19,577 bases of DNA from Candidatus Omnitrophota bacterium (GCA_903907475.1 CAIVOB010000172.1:1-19577), one strand, 5' to 3'; shown: positions 1-8,339, numbered from the stretch's first letter. The notes: a model not told the origin generated them from the letters alone. Translations and numbers: made by a program.

Positions 1-798
1 AAAATCAAAAGTATTTTTTGCGCTTGATAAATCAACGGCACTTAAATTATTATAATAAAGATAAATCTTTACTCCGGTTTTAGGAATTTGCGGCACTCTT
101 ACCCAGATTGTGGCAATTTGTTTCGGGCTTGCCCCAGTTACCCCTTCCTTATAATAGGCTAATGGAGTCAGGCCATCCGCGGAGGTAAAACGCAAATCAC
201 TAAAATCTTTCTTTATTTTTCCCGCGGCGTCTAAATCCGTTCCCTTTAACCCGGCAGTTTCACCAATTAACAATTTTACCTGATAATCAAATAACTCTTG
301 CGCTCCGGGATTTTTTAAGAGAATTTCTTTACGATAGTTAAAACCGCTTAATGTCGGCTCGCCAAAACTTGTCACTACTCCGGTGTTATCCGCGTAACTA
401 ATACTTAAAGCATTAAGTGCCCCATCATCACTTAAAATTTTAGCGCGCCATTTAATTCTATCCCCACTTACAAAACCGGATGTCAAAGGAACGCCGTTTA
501 CAACCGCATAAAAATGTAAACCATTATCCACGCTTACTTCTAACTTTACTTTTCCCTGTGCTTGATAATTCACGCAGATACTTTTTATTTCTCCGGCACT
601 AGCCACAATTTCAGTAGAATTATATTCACCGTTTTCCACTTTAGGTAAAAGATAGTCTCCGCTGCCATCCTGCTTCCAAACTAAAGCTGACTGCAACTGC
701 GTCATATCCGCAAAACAAGGGACAAAAATTAAGCAAAATAAGGCCGCTAGGATAATCTTTAAACTTATTTGCCCCATTTTTTGCTTTGCGTTTTTCAT
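1..798 (-). CDS. Exported DUF2341-domain protein, N-terminal part (runs off left edge)
   Basis: An open frame starts at ATG 798 and stays open to base 1, giving at least 266 residues; the C-terminus lies outside the window. An AAAGAGG ribosome site ends five bases before the ATG. Residues 1-30 are a typical signal peptide (basic MKNAKQK, then a hydrophobic run ending near CFA). From about residue 153 the sequence fits the DUF2341 pattern: FNYRKEILLKN, then DLRFTSADGLTPLAYY, ATIWVRVPQIP and KIYLYYNN followed by FDF. DUF2341 is usually found in large surface or extracellular proteins, often beside concanavalin-like lectin or PKD modules, so a secreted or cell-surface adhesin or pseudopilin-like product is plausible. 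The region before it (residues 35-150) looks beta-rich and I do not recognise it. The gene is separated from the response regulator upstream by about 200 bases holding a palindrome, so it is probably a separate transcript. The true length cannot be judged. Confidence 0.8.
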   Translation of the reverse strand, partial: MKNAKQKMGQISLKIILAALFCLIFVPCFADMTQLQSALVWKQDGSGDYLLPKVENGEYNSTEIVASAGEIKSICVNYQAQGKVKLEVSVDNGLHFYAVVNGVPLTSGFVSGDRIKWRAKILSDDGALNALSISYADNTGVVTSFGEPTLSGFNYRKEILLKNPGAQELFDYQVKLLIGETAGLKGTDLDAAGKIKKDFSDLRFTSADGLTPLAYYKEGVTGASPKQIATIWVRVPQIPKTGVKIYLYYNNLSAVDLSSAKNTFDF

Positions 799-911
799 GC
801 TTGCCTCTTTAATTGTTTATCTTATTTCCAATCCCAAGCTAACTATACTACATTAAGCTCAAAATAACCACCGTAAAACTACTCTATTACCCTGCACATC
901 TTACTCTAAAT

Positions 912-961
912 AAATAGGGACAGACACCATTTAATTTAATAAATAGTGTCTGTCCCTATTT
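912..961. repeat. Solo palindromic repeat (fused termini of the Y1 transposase element)
   Basis: The 21-base arms 912-932 and 941-961 are inverted copies with one mismatch, around an 8-base AT-only loop. Each arm holds the core GGGACAGACAC found at the ends of the transposase element at 13586-14302 and in the palindrome at 8575-8625. The repeat lies 42 bases past the stop of the response regulator and well upstream of the DUF2341 gene. It is probably a non-autonomous MITE/REP-like copy moved by the Y1 transposase. The strong stem could also end transcription of the secretin operon, but there is no clean run of T after it. Confidence 0.85.
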
Positions 962-1003
962 AAAATTAACAGTTTGGACATTTCTAATTGGACATTCTCA
1001 ATC

Positions 1004-1645
1004 TTAAACATCACTGATTTTATTCTCCAACGCATATTTTATCAGATCGCTCGTTTTATGCAAGTTAAGTTTCTTTAAAATACTATTTTTATAGTTTTCC
1101 ACGGTTCTGCGGCTAATGAATAAGATTTCCGCGCTTTCTTTGGCAGTTTTCCCCTCGACTACCAAACGCAAAACATCACTTTCCCGCTCATTTAAAATTG
1201 CCGCTGCCGGATTCTTTTTCTGCGGCTCTTTCACGGAATCCGCCAAATATTCTGAAATTGCTTCTCCTAAATAAATTTTCCCTGCCGCTACCCGGCTTAA
1301 AGCCAAAATTAATTCTTCCGCGACATTATCTTTATTAAGATAACCACTCACCCCTTGACGTAAAGCTTTTAAAACATAAGCCCCCAATTTATGCACCGAA
1401 ATAATAATAATTTTGGTCTGCGGCGAAACCCGTTTTACCCGGGCAATAATATCTAACCCGCCAATTTTAGGCATCGAAATATCTAAAAGTAAAATATCCG
1501 GTTTAAATTTTTCGACACATTCTAAAGCCGTGTCCCCGTTTCCGGCCTCCGCGCAAACTTCATATTCCGCGTGCGGCTTAAGTACGCTTTTAATTCCGGC
1601 GCGAATAATATCGTGATCATCAACAATGATAATTCTCTTTACCAT
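1004..1645 (-). CDS. NarL/FixJ-family response regulator
   Basis: This 213-residue protein has a receiver domain (residues about 3-118) followed by a LuxR-type helix-turn-helix (about 150-208). Receiver landmarks are present: acidic pair D9/D10, phospho-acceptor D55 in LLLDISMP, S83 at the switch position and K105 in GYLNKD. The output domain shows LNERESDVLRLVVEG and the recognition helix ISRRTVENYKNSILKKL. It is expected to bind DNA as a dimer after phosphorylation. It starts three bases after the stop of the histidine kinase, with no clear ribosome site, which suggests translational coupling; the two form an obvious cognate pair. It is the last gene of the secretin operon, so a role in controlling that operon or the surface structure it builds is a reasonable inference. 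Target genes cannot be read from the sequence. Confidence 0.93.
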   Translation of the reverse strand: MVKRIIIVDDHDIIRAGIKSVLKPHAEYEVCAEAGNGDTALECVEKFKPDILLLDISMPKIGGLDIIARVKRVSPQTKIIIISVHKLGAYVLKALRQGVSGYLNKDNVAEELILALSRVAAGKIYLGEAISEYLADSVKEPQKKNPAAAILNERESDVLRLVVEGKTAKESAEILFISRRTVENYKNSILKKLNLHKTSDLIKYALENKISDV

Positions 1646-1648
1646 ATT

Positions 1649-3001
1649 TTAAATTGGTAGCGCCACCAAAATACTTACCCCTTTGCCCGGGCCGGTATTA
1701 ATTTGCATCCGGCCATCCAATAATTCTACTCTTTCCTGTAGGCCGATTAACCCCAATCTTAATTTATCTTCTCGGCGCCGAAAAGGATGTTTTATTACTG
1801 CCTGGTAATCAAAACCCCGGCCGTCATCAGAATAAGATAATTCCACGCTATTAGATTTTCGCTCTAATTTCAAAACCACATGTTTTGCCTCAGAGTGCTT
1901 GGCCATATTTGTTAAAAGCTCCTGAGTAATACGATAGAAAAGCAGGCTATATTCCGCGGAAAGCTCGAAAAATGCTCCCGGTTTCTCATAACTATATTCA
2001 ATGCCAGTTAAATGTTTATATTCCAACAGTAAAGCCTCCAAACTTTCTACGAGTCCGATTTCATCTAAATCCGGAGGCCGCAAAAGAAACGCAATATTAT
2101 GGCTTTTCTCAATTAATCCGGAAATAATTTCCTTGCACTGTTTAATTTTATCCAACGCGTCTGAAGATAAATTAACCAAGCTTTGCTGAATCACACCTAA
2201 ATAAATTTTTAAAGCGCTTAAATCCTGGCCCATTTCATCATGCACCGCGTTCGACAAACGCTTGCGTTCATCCTCTTCAATATTAATCATGCGATTAAAC
2301 ATATCTTGCCGATATAACCGTTCTTTAATCCTACGCCGATAAACTGCCAAAGTAATTAAACTGCCCACAATTAACGCTGTCACGAGGCTTATCCTTAAGA
2401 AAAAAATCGCCCGTGCTTTATCCGCGCGCGCCGCGACCATCTGCCGCTGCACTTCCTGCAAATTAAATTTCCCCATCGCGTTATCCAAAAATTCATCAAT
2501 CTTATAAATGCGATTTTCAAAACTCATTAACATGCTATTAACCGCATCGCTCGTTCTTCCGGATTCTTCGCTTCCCACCTGTTGAATAATTTTCTTCCCT
2601 AAAACCAAAAGCTCATCAAAAGCCGTATCAGCCTCGTTCGCCCATTCCTTTTGCTGACTGAGATAAGCATTCTGCCGGTAAAGTTTTAATTCCTGCTTAA
2701 AACTTTCTCCCACCGCGAAAATTTTATTCACGCTCGCTGCCATCGGCAACGCCCCCAAATAACGCGCAGAGCGCCAATAAACATAATTGCGAATTCCCAT
2801 CGCGTAATTGGCATTTTTAATACGCATTTCTAAAACCGCAGATTCCAAGCTTAAATTATTTTTTCCTAAATCTTCGATTTTATGCATTAACCCTTGGATC
2901 TGAGATATTCCCACCAATCCAATAAACAATGTCAATAAAATCAAAAAAGTAAAAGCGAAAAGTAATTTTTTCTCTTTAAAATTCGCGATAATTTTATCCA
3001 T
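1649..3001 (-). CDS. Membrane sensor histidine kinase, HisKA_3/NarX-DegS type
   Basis: The 450-residue protein has two membrane segments (about 13-35 and 199-221) flanking a helical periplasmic region of about 160 residues that resembles four-helix-bundle (4HB_MCP-like) sensors. The cytoplasmic part has the HisKA_3 dimerisation/phospho-acceptor helix, EDERKRLSNAVHDEMGQDLS, with the phosphorylated His at 254. The HATPase_c domain follows, with N box ITQELLTNMAKHS (358-370), G1 box DDGRGF (392-397) and a G2-like GLIGLQERVELLDG plus GPGKG near the end. All catalytic landmarks are intact. This architecture pairs with NarL-type regulators, and such a regulator lies directly downstream. The start is ATG 3001, fourteen bases after the secretin-TPR stop, preceded by AAGGATA; it is therefore an operon member, not a separate unit. 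The periplasmic sensor could monitor assembly or cargo of the secretin system, but no ligand can be inferred. Confidence 0.93.
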   Translation of the reverse strand: MDKIIANFKEKKLLFAFTFLILLTLFIGLVGISQIQGLMHKIEDLGKNNLSLESAVLEMRIKNANYAMGIRNYVYWRSARYLGALPMAASVNKIFAVGESFKQELKLYRQNAYLSQQKEWANEADTAFDELLVLGKKIIQQVGSEESGRTSDAVNSMLMSFENRIYKIDEFLDNAMGKFNLQEVQRQMVAARADKARAIFFLRISLVTALIVGSLITLAVYRRRIKERLYRQDMFNRMINIEEDERKRLSNAVHDEMGQDLSALKIYLGVIQQSLVNLSSDALDKIKQCKEIISGLIEKSHNIAFLLRPPDLDEIGLVESLEALLLEYKHLTGIEYSYEKPGAFFELSAEYSLLFYRITQELLTNMAKHSEAKHVVLKLERKSNSVELSYSDDGRGFDYQAVIKHPFRRREDKLRLGLIGLQERVELLDGRMQINTGPGKGVSILVALPI

Positions 3002-3015
3002 AATAAATATTATCC

Positions 3016-5088
3016 TTAATTCCCAAGCTCTTGAACCCGTTTAAGCGCTTGTAGCTTCCAAGGATCATTCGGTTCACCAATCAACGCGCGTTTTTTCCAA
3101 TATTCCCGCGCCTTAAAAAAATCTTGGCGCGCTTCATTCCATAAAGCCAAATTCGCGTAGGCCGGAGCAAAATAAGGGTCCACTTCAATCGCTTTAAGAT
3201 ACATCGCTTCAGCTTTATCTAATTTTGATTCCTGCTCGTAAATTATTCCTAAATTATTATAAGCAGCCGCATATTTATTATTTAACTCCGTAGCTTTAAT
3301 AAAATTATTAATCGCCTCCGGTAAATTAGCATCTGCTTGAGCATGTAATCCTTTTTGATAATAACTTTTCGCGGTTTCCTTCGGCACCACAAGAGATTTT
3401 TGCTCACGAGCTGGCCCCTTAGGCATTTTTTCCACCACCACCTGCTCGCTCAATTTAGCTTCCGCTTCTTGCAAAGCTTGCTCTTGATAAGGTGCTTCTT
3501 CATCTCTTTGGTTAGCGTGAATTAAAGAAGTATCGATTTTTTTATCGCGCTTAACTTTAATTTGTAAATTTTCCGGTAAATGCTCTAACGGTACAAGCTT
3601 AGTAATTTCATCTCCGCGCAAACCTACATCTCCGCTGGATAAATGCGGGGTCAGAAAAATAATTACTTCCGTACGATTTTTAACTTTCGTGCGCTTAGAA
3701 AAAAAAGCACCTAAAAATGGGATTTTATCTAACACCGGCAAGCCAATGATCGAATCCGTATCTTCAAGTTTGGTCATCCCGGCGATCATTATCATCGTCC
3801 CGTCTTTAACTTTCACCACCGTTTCAGACTGAGATGTCTGGACAATCGGGATCCGACTGCCTAAAGTAGTTTCAATCGTTTCTTTAACCGAACTCACCTC
3901 CGGCTTAAGCTTCATAGTAATAAAACCATCCGCGCCGATTTTAGGAACAATTTTTAATTTTACTCCCACATCAATAAACTCTACTGTTTCAGAAGTCACT
4001 GTCGTGGAAGTTGCCTGGCTTTGAGTTTGAGTAATATAAGCCTCACGCACACCGACCATGACATTGGCCTCTTCATTATTAACTACCGAAATTCTAGGTT
4101 GTGAAATAACATTTGTCTTACCATAAGTACCTAAAAATTGTATCACTCCGTTAAATTGATCCGCCGCTAAAGTCCCCACTGAAAGTTGCGAATAAGCGGC
4201 TGTCAACGCCGCAGGATAATGCCCGGCAATCGCCAATCCACTTACGATCGCCTTATCAAAAACCTTTTGCCAATCAATCCCCCGCTCAAACTGATTATTT
4301 AAAGTTAACTCTACGATATCGGCTTCCACGTAAACTTGACGTGAGGCTTCATCTAACTCCCGGACTAACATGCTCATTTTCTGCATTTTTTGCGGTAAAT
4401 CTGAAACAATCGCTTTACCGCTGCGCTCATCGATAATTACCTCTCCGGTCCCCGGAGTTACCGCCGCGCCCAGCTGCGCTTTAGCATCCGCGGCCTTAAT
4501 ATAATTTAGGTCATAAATTGTCGTCGTTAACGGACGGTCTAAATCTTTAATCGTTTTATTTAAGAGCTCTAATTTTTCCGGAATATCAATAAGAATAATT
4601 GTCCCGCTGGCTTCATCTACGACAATTTTTCCCACATCGGATTTTAATTGCCCGATCGCCGTAAAAATCACCGAAGGCTTAGCATAAACTAACTTCACGG
4701 TCTGAATTTTTCTTTGATCCACATAATCTTGGCCGTAAACTTTGCGGTATTCGGCTTCGGTCATCACATAATAAACATTATCTTTACGGTTTAAAGCCAA
4801 CCCTTGAGTTAAAAGAATAATATCTAAAACATCATTAAAAGCAACATTACTTAAATAGACTGTAATCCTACCGGTAACATCTTTACTCGGAACAATCGTT
4901 TTGCCAGTTTTTAAAGAAATAATCCGTAACAACTCCACGATATCAACATTTTTCAAATCTAATGAAATCTTATCATTAGCAGTTTCTTGAATCGGCTGAT
5001 TTTCCGGCGCGCAAGATAATCCCCATGGATTGGCTAAAACCACAATCGTCACAATAATTAAAGACAGCGACCAATTATTTGCTTTCAT
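3016..5088 (-). CDS. Secretin with C-terminal TPR domain (GspD/PilQ/MshL-like)
   Basis: This 690-residue outer-membrane channel protein has a hydrophobic export signal (about 8-25), possibly ending at Cys26, though GLSC is a poor lipobox. An STN/N0 domain follows (about 39-108, DKISLDLKNVDIVELLR), then two secretin N-type ring domains (about 128-255) and the C-terminal secretin beta-barrel domain (about 310-485), with NVISQPRISVVNNEEANVMVG, IDVGVKLKIVP and the closing TEVIIFLTPHL. After a charged linker (490-570) there are about three TPR units (571-675), e.g. AAAYNNLGIIYEQESKLDKA. A TPR tail after the secretin core is unusual; in MSHA pilus loci a TPR protein (MshN) is a separate gene. The start ATG overlaps the previous secretin gene by 14 bases, with a GAGGT ribosome site inside that gene. 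It is a clear paralog of the upstream secretin. The TPRs should lie in the periplasm, where they could bind a pilotin, the inner-membrane platform or cargo. Confidence 0.9.
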   Translation of the reverse strand: MKANNWSLSLIIVTIVVLANPWGLSCAPENQPIQETANDKISLDLKNVDIVELLRIISLKTGKTIVPSKDVTGRITVYLSNVAFNDVLDIILLTQGLALNRKDNVYYVMTEAEYRKVYGQDYVDQRKIQTVKLVYAKPSVIFTAIGQLKSDVGKIVVDEASGTIILIDIPEKLELLNKTIKDLDRPLTTTIYDLNYIKAADAKAQLGAAVTPGTGEVIIDERSGKAIVSDLPQKMQKMSMLVRELDEASRQVYVEADIVELTLNNQFERGIDWQKVFDKAIVSGLAIAGHYPAALTAAYSQLSVGTLAADQFNGVIQFLGTYGKTNVISQPRISVVNNEEANVMVGVREAYITQTQSQATSTTVTSETVEFIDVGVKLKIVPKIGADGFITMKLKPEVSSVKETIETTLGSRIPIVQTSQSETVVKVKDGTMIMIAGMTKLEDTDSIIGLPVLDKIPFLGAFFSKRTKVKNRTEVIIFLTPHLSSGDVGLRGDEITKLVPLEHLPENLQIKVKRDKKIDTSLIHANQRDEEAPYQEQALQEAEAKLSEQVVVEKMPKGPAREQKSLVVPKETAKSYYQKGLHAQADANLPEAINNFIKATELNNKYAAAYNNLGIIYEQESKLDKAEAMYLKAIEVDPYFAPAYANLALWNEARQDFFKAREYWKKRALIGEPNDPWKLQALKRVQELGN

Positions 5089-6637
5089 TATTTACCTCAC
5101 GGCCAACGTTACTGGCTCCCGTTATAATTGTCGGAGTAATAAATATCACTAATTCCGTTCTTTTCTTTTCCTTGGTTTTAGCGCCGAAAAAATTACCCCA
5201 AAAAGACATCTGCGATAATTTCGGAAAACCACTAGTATTATTCGTATCTTCCTGCTTTAATAAACCGGCAATAATTAAAGTCCGGCCGTCTTTAACTTTC
5301 ACCACCGTTTCAGATTGAGAAGTCTGGACAATCGGAATTACCGAACCAGCAGTAGTCGTTAAAGTGCTTTGCACAGAACTAACTTCGGGCTTAATTTTCA
5401 TGGTGATAAAACCATCCGCGCCAATTGTCGGTACGACCACAAGCTTTAGGCCGACATCGATAAACTGCACATTCTCTGCAGTAATCGTAGTGGATTCAGC
5501 CTGGCTCTGACTAGAAGTCACATAAGCCTCCCGTGTACCGACTAAAATTTTAGCTTCCTCTTTATTAAGCGCTACAATTCTTGGCCGAGTAAGCACCTTG
5601 GTACTCCCATACTCACTGAGCATATTCATAACAACGGTATATTTATCACTCGCCAGTGTCCCAACGCTAATCTTTCCATAACTAGTAAGTGCCGGAGTAA
5701 CCGGAAAATTTGCTACAACATCTAAGTTGTCTATATTTACAAATTTAAAAATATTATCCCAATTAATCCCACTTTGGAACTTATCATCAATCGTCACCTC
5801 TAAAATTTCGCCAGTAATTAATACTTGTCGGCTTTGCTCATCAAACTCCTCCATCAATTTCTTAATCCGCACCAAACGTTGAGGTAAATCGTAAACCATC
5901 ACCTTAGAACTACGCTCATCTAAAATAATCTGGCCGACTCCCGGAGTAATCAGATCATTTAAAAAACTTTTAATATCAGAAATCTTAGCGTAATTGACAT
6001 CGAAAACTACCGTATCCAAAGGCTGATCTAATTCTTTTATTGCATCCGCCATAACCGACATTGATTGCGGATTATCCATAATAATAATTGTTCCGGTAGC
6101 ATCGTCGGAAATTATTTTACCCACATCTGATTTTAAAGAATTAATTACATTTAGAACATTCGCCGGCTTAGAATATGCTAATTTAAAAGTCCGAGTTTCT
6201 TTATGTTCAGAATATTTTTTCCCATAAAGTTTTTCATATTCCACTGCCGTCATCACTTTCACAACATTCCCTTTGCGTTCATAAGCCAAATCTTGCATCG
6301 TGATAATTACATCTAAAGCATCAGCAAAACTTAAATTATCCATAAAAACCGTTACCCGGCCTTTTATTTCCGGAGAGGTAACAATCGTAATTCCGCTTTT
6401 GGTGGAAAGCACTTTAAAAAGTTCGTTAATATCTACCCCTTTAAGATCCAAAGAAATTTTATCACTGATTTCTTCTTTCTTGGGCTCCGGAGGTAAGGCT
6501 TTTTGAACCAGGTTTACCGGCTCAGTACTCGGCGGCAAGATATCATTATTTGCCTGCTCGATATTCTCGGCAGGAATGGATCTTGTCATCACGAGCATCA
6601 TAATTACTCCTAAGAAAAAATACCTTAACCGTTTCAT
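5075..6637 (-). CDS. Secretin, type II secretion/type IV pilus family (GspD/PilQ/MshL-like)
   Basis: The 520-residue protein has a signal peptide (about 1-23), a low-complexity Pro/Glu stretch (30-57), an STN/N0 domain (about 59-128, DKISLDLKGVDINELFK), two N-ring domains (about 148-275) and a secretin core (about 300-512) with KVLTRPRIVALNKEEAKILVG, FIDVGLKLVVVP and TELVIFITPTI at the end. It should form a multimeric outer-membrane channel. Its ATG overlaps the stop of the preceding GspC-like gene as ATGA, and it overlaps the following secretin by 14 bases, so all three are co-translated. It has the same domain order as its downstream paralog but no TPR tail. Two adjacent secretins suggest either a hetero-oligomeric channel or two alternative channels sharing one inner-membrane platform. 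Prepilin peptidase, GspE/PilB ATPase, GspF/PilC and pilin genes are absent from the window and must be encoded elsewhere if the system is complete. Confidence 0.92.
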   Translation of the reverse strand: MKRLRYFFLGVIMMLVMTRSIPAENIEQANNDILPPSTEPVNLVQKALPPEPKKEEISDKISLDLKGVDINELFKVLSTKSGITIVTSPEIKGRVTVFMDNLSFADALDVIITMQDLAYERKGNVVKVMTAVEYEKLYGKKYSEHKETRTFKLAYSKPANVLNVINSLKSDVGKIISDDATGTIIIMDNPQSMSVMADAIKELDQPLDTVVFDVNYAKISDIKSFLNDLITPGVGQIILDERSSKVMVYDLPQRLVRIKKLMEEFDEQSRQVLITGEILEVTIDDKFQSGINWDNIFKFVNIDNLDVVANFPVTPALTSYGKISVGTLASDKYTVVMNMLSEYGSTKVLTRPRIVALNKEEAKILVGTREAYVTSSQSQAESTTITAENVQFIDVGLKLVVVPTIGADGFITMKIKPEVSSVQSTLTTTAGSVIPIVQTSQSETVVKVKDGRTLIIAGLLKQEDTNNTSGFPKLSQMSFWGNFFGAKTKEKKRTELVIFITPTIITGASNVGREVNNESK

Positions 6638-7284
6638 CTTAATTCGTATTCCCGAGTACCCGTTGCGAAATTCACTTCCAAAGTTGCCGAATTACGCGAA
6701 ATCTCTTTAATTTTAAACTGCTCATTAAAAGTTTCGCCTTTTTTCAAAGTATACGTGCGTGAATCTTTAGCATTTTCAATCATCACTTCCGGATTTTGAG
6801 ACCAAATAATTCCTACTAACTTAAAATCTTTGAGCTCCTCCAAAACTTCCGTACTTGCCTCAGGGCTTGCCCCATCGACTTTTTGACTCGCGGGAAGAAA
6901 AAAATTCCTTTTTAAACTTTCGGAACCGATATTTTTTCGCACCAGCCCTTGCGCCTCACCTAAAGCGATAAATTTTACCAAAGCTGTAGAATCTGAAGGA
7001 GTAAAATACGCGGCGTTGGAATTAGAAATCGTCGGAGCACTTAATAAAGTAAAAATAAAAATTAAAGTCAAAAAAACCCCCAGGCCGATTAAGCCGGTAT
7101 TTACTTTCGCCAGATTAATCTTTAAATTTTGAAAAAAATGCTTTAACGAAGAGAGATTAAATTTAAAATTCGTCACTTGCACCAACGGCTTTTTAGCACC
7201 GGGAATATTTACCTGCGATCTCCGGGCGTCGCTAGAGCCTTCGATAATTTTAAGTAGTCTTTCGTCCGAAGTTTGTTTATCCAT
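6634..7284 (-). CDS. Bitopic GspC/PilP-like protein linking inner membrane to secretin
   Basis: The 216-residue protein has a basic cytoplasmic N-terminus (1-60), one membrane helix (about 62-84, TGLIGLGVFLTLIFIFTL) and a periplasmic C-terminal part. Residues about 150-216 read as the beta-rich homology-region fold of GspC/PilP: FKLVGIIWSQNPEVMIENAKDSRTY in form, then KKGETF, IKEI and a closing EVNFATGTREYEL. In type II and type IV systems such proteins bridge the inner-membrane platform and the N0 domain of the secretin. It lies directly between the ATPase gene (two-base gap) and the first secretin (ATGA overlap), which fits this role. The assignment rests on topology, the weak repeat pattern and context, not on a strong family signature; a GspB-like protein is the main alternative. 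Confidence 0.7.
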   Translation of the reverse strand: MDKQTSDERLLKIIEGSSDARRSQVNIPGAKKPLVQVTNFKFNLSSLKHFFQNLKINLAKVNTGLIGLGVFLTLIFIFTLLSAPTISNSNAAYFTPSDSTALVKFIALGEAQGLVRKNIGSESLKRNFFLPASQKVDGASPEASTEVLEELKDFKLVGIIWSQNPEVMIENAKDSRTYTLKKGETFNEQFKIKEISRNSATLEVNFATGTREYELR

Positions 7285-7286
7285 AA

Positions 7287-8111
7287 TTAAACCACGCTGC
7301 GGGCAATTAAATCCCGCACCAGCGCCCCATCAACTACGGTTTTATTACTCGTTACCAGCGTCCTTAAAGCATTATGACAAATTAAATTAATCCGCCGCGG
7401 ATACCCTTGGCTGTAACGCTGAATTTCGCTTACTGCTTCATCATTAATAAGCTTTATCTCGGTGTTAAAACCAGATTGATGCAAGCGAAAGTTAATTAAA
7501 TCCCGGGTCTCTGGCTCATCCAAAGGATTAATAACATATTTAAGCACAATACGGTCAAAAAAGTTTTTAATTTCTTTAATCTTTGGTAAAAGCTCCAGCT
7601 GCGAAAAAAGCACTAACTGTAATAACTTATAATCATTGGTCTCATAATTTAACAGCACTCTTAAAACTTCTAACGATTCCGCGTTTAATTTTTGCGCTTC
7701 ATCGACTACCAAAACCACAGTTTTATTCTCTTCCACGCCTTTTTGGTAAAGATGCTTTTTAATGATCTCTTTATAATCTAAAATACTAGGCGACCCGCTA
7801 ATCTGATCCTGAAGATTAAAAGTCCGCACCAATGATTCTAAAAACAGCTCTTCACTTTGCGCCGTAGGATCTAAAATCATATAAAACAAGATATCCGGAC
7901 GTTCTTTAAGCATCTGAAAAAGCTTGCGCGAAAGCGTTGTTTTACCTACTCCCACATCGCCCAAAATCACGCTTAAACCCCGGCGCAAGCGAATCTCGAC
8001 CAATAAACGAATTAAAGCCGCCTTATGTTCATTAGATTCAAAGAAAAACTCCGGATCCGGGCTATTAGAAAATGGCTCTTTCGTAAGGCCTAAAGCGGAA
8101 AAATAACTCAT
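7287..8111 (-). CDS. AAA+ ATPase of the ExeA/GspA/MshM family
   Basis: The 274-residue protein begins with the family hallmark YFSALGLTKEPFSNSPDPEF. It carries Walker A GDVGVGKTT (51-59), Walker B with VVLVVDEAQ (132-140), and the C-terminal sensor-2-like GYPRRINLICHNAL (236-249). ExeA pairs with ExeB in Aeromonas to insert or multimerise the secretin across peptidoglycan, and MshM is the counterpart in MSHA pilus loci. Those proteins often carry a membrane helix and a peptidoglycan-binding domain after the ATPase; this one stops after the AAA domain, so peptidoglycan contact would have to come from a partner. The ATG follows directly on the TAA of the MerR-like gene with no intervening base, showing tight coupling. 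Its place as the first structural gene before a GspC-like protein and two secretins supports a role in secretin assembly. Confidence 0.9.
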   Translation of the reverse strand: MSYFSALGLTKEPFSNSPDPEFFFESNEHKAALIRLLVEIRLRRGLSVILGDVGVGKTTLSRKLFQMLKERPDILFYMILDPTAQSEELFLESLVRTFNLQDQISGSPSILDYKEIIKKHLYQKGVEENKTVVLVVDEAQKLNAESLEVLRVLLNYETNDYKLLQLVLFSQLELLPKIKEIKNFFDRIVLKYVINPLDEPETRDLINFRLHQSGFNTEIKLINDEAVSEIQRYSQGYPRRINLICHNALRTLVTSNKTVVDGALVRDLIARSVV

Positions 8112-8339
8112 TTAACCCTTTCTTAGCAAATCACAGATTAATTTTAAGGAGTATCCCTGACTTTTAAGATTAGTAACTTTTTTTAAACAAGCAGTGACCT
8201 GGCGCGCATCGTAAAGCCGGTTATTAGCATTTCTTTTTTTAACCATCAATAAGCCCAGGTTAGTGTAATAGTTAACCGTTTGATAGGAGATGCTGTGAAT
8301 TTTACTAATTTCAGTCGGTGAGATTAATGTTTTCGCCAT
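8112..8339 (-). CDS. Small MerR-type HTH regulator (DNA-binding domain only)
   Basis: I place the start at ATG 8339 because a strong GGAGG ribosome site sits nine bases before it; the upstream in-frame ATG at 8366 has no such site and would put the ribosome site inside the gene. The product is 75 residues and consists almost entirely of a winged MerR helix-turn-helix: LISPTEISKIHSISYQTVNYYTNLGLL, then the wing ending NNRLYDARQV and a helix GYSLKLICDLLRKG. The usual long dimerisation coiled coil and ligand domain are missing. It is the first gene after a consensus promoter and its stop abuts the ATPase start, so it leads the secretin operon. Autoregulation at the promoter just upstream is a natural inference, since MerR proteins commonly bind between -35 and -10, but it is not proven. 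An excisionase-like role is a weaker alternative. Confidence 0.82.
   Translation of the reverse strand: MAKTLISPTEISKIHSISYQTVNYYTNLGLLMVKKRNANNRLYDARQVTACLKKVTNLKSQGYSLKLICDLLRKG

Noticed and set aside
907..965. Short inverted repeats as a CRISPR repeat or attachment site
   Set aside because: Only three dispersed loci, no regular spacers and no integrase; the sequence equals the terminal repeats of the Y1 transposase element.
5062..5090. Second secretin as a lipoprotein
   Set aside because: GLSC at residues 23-26 does not fit the usual lipobox well, so I mention it only as a possibility.
3016..6637. Tandem secretins as an assembly duplication artefact
   Set aside because: The proteins differ through most of their length, have different signal peptides and only one has TPRs, and the junction is a natural 14-base overlap.
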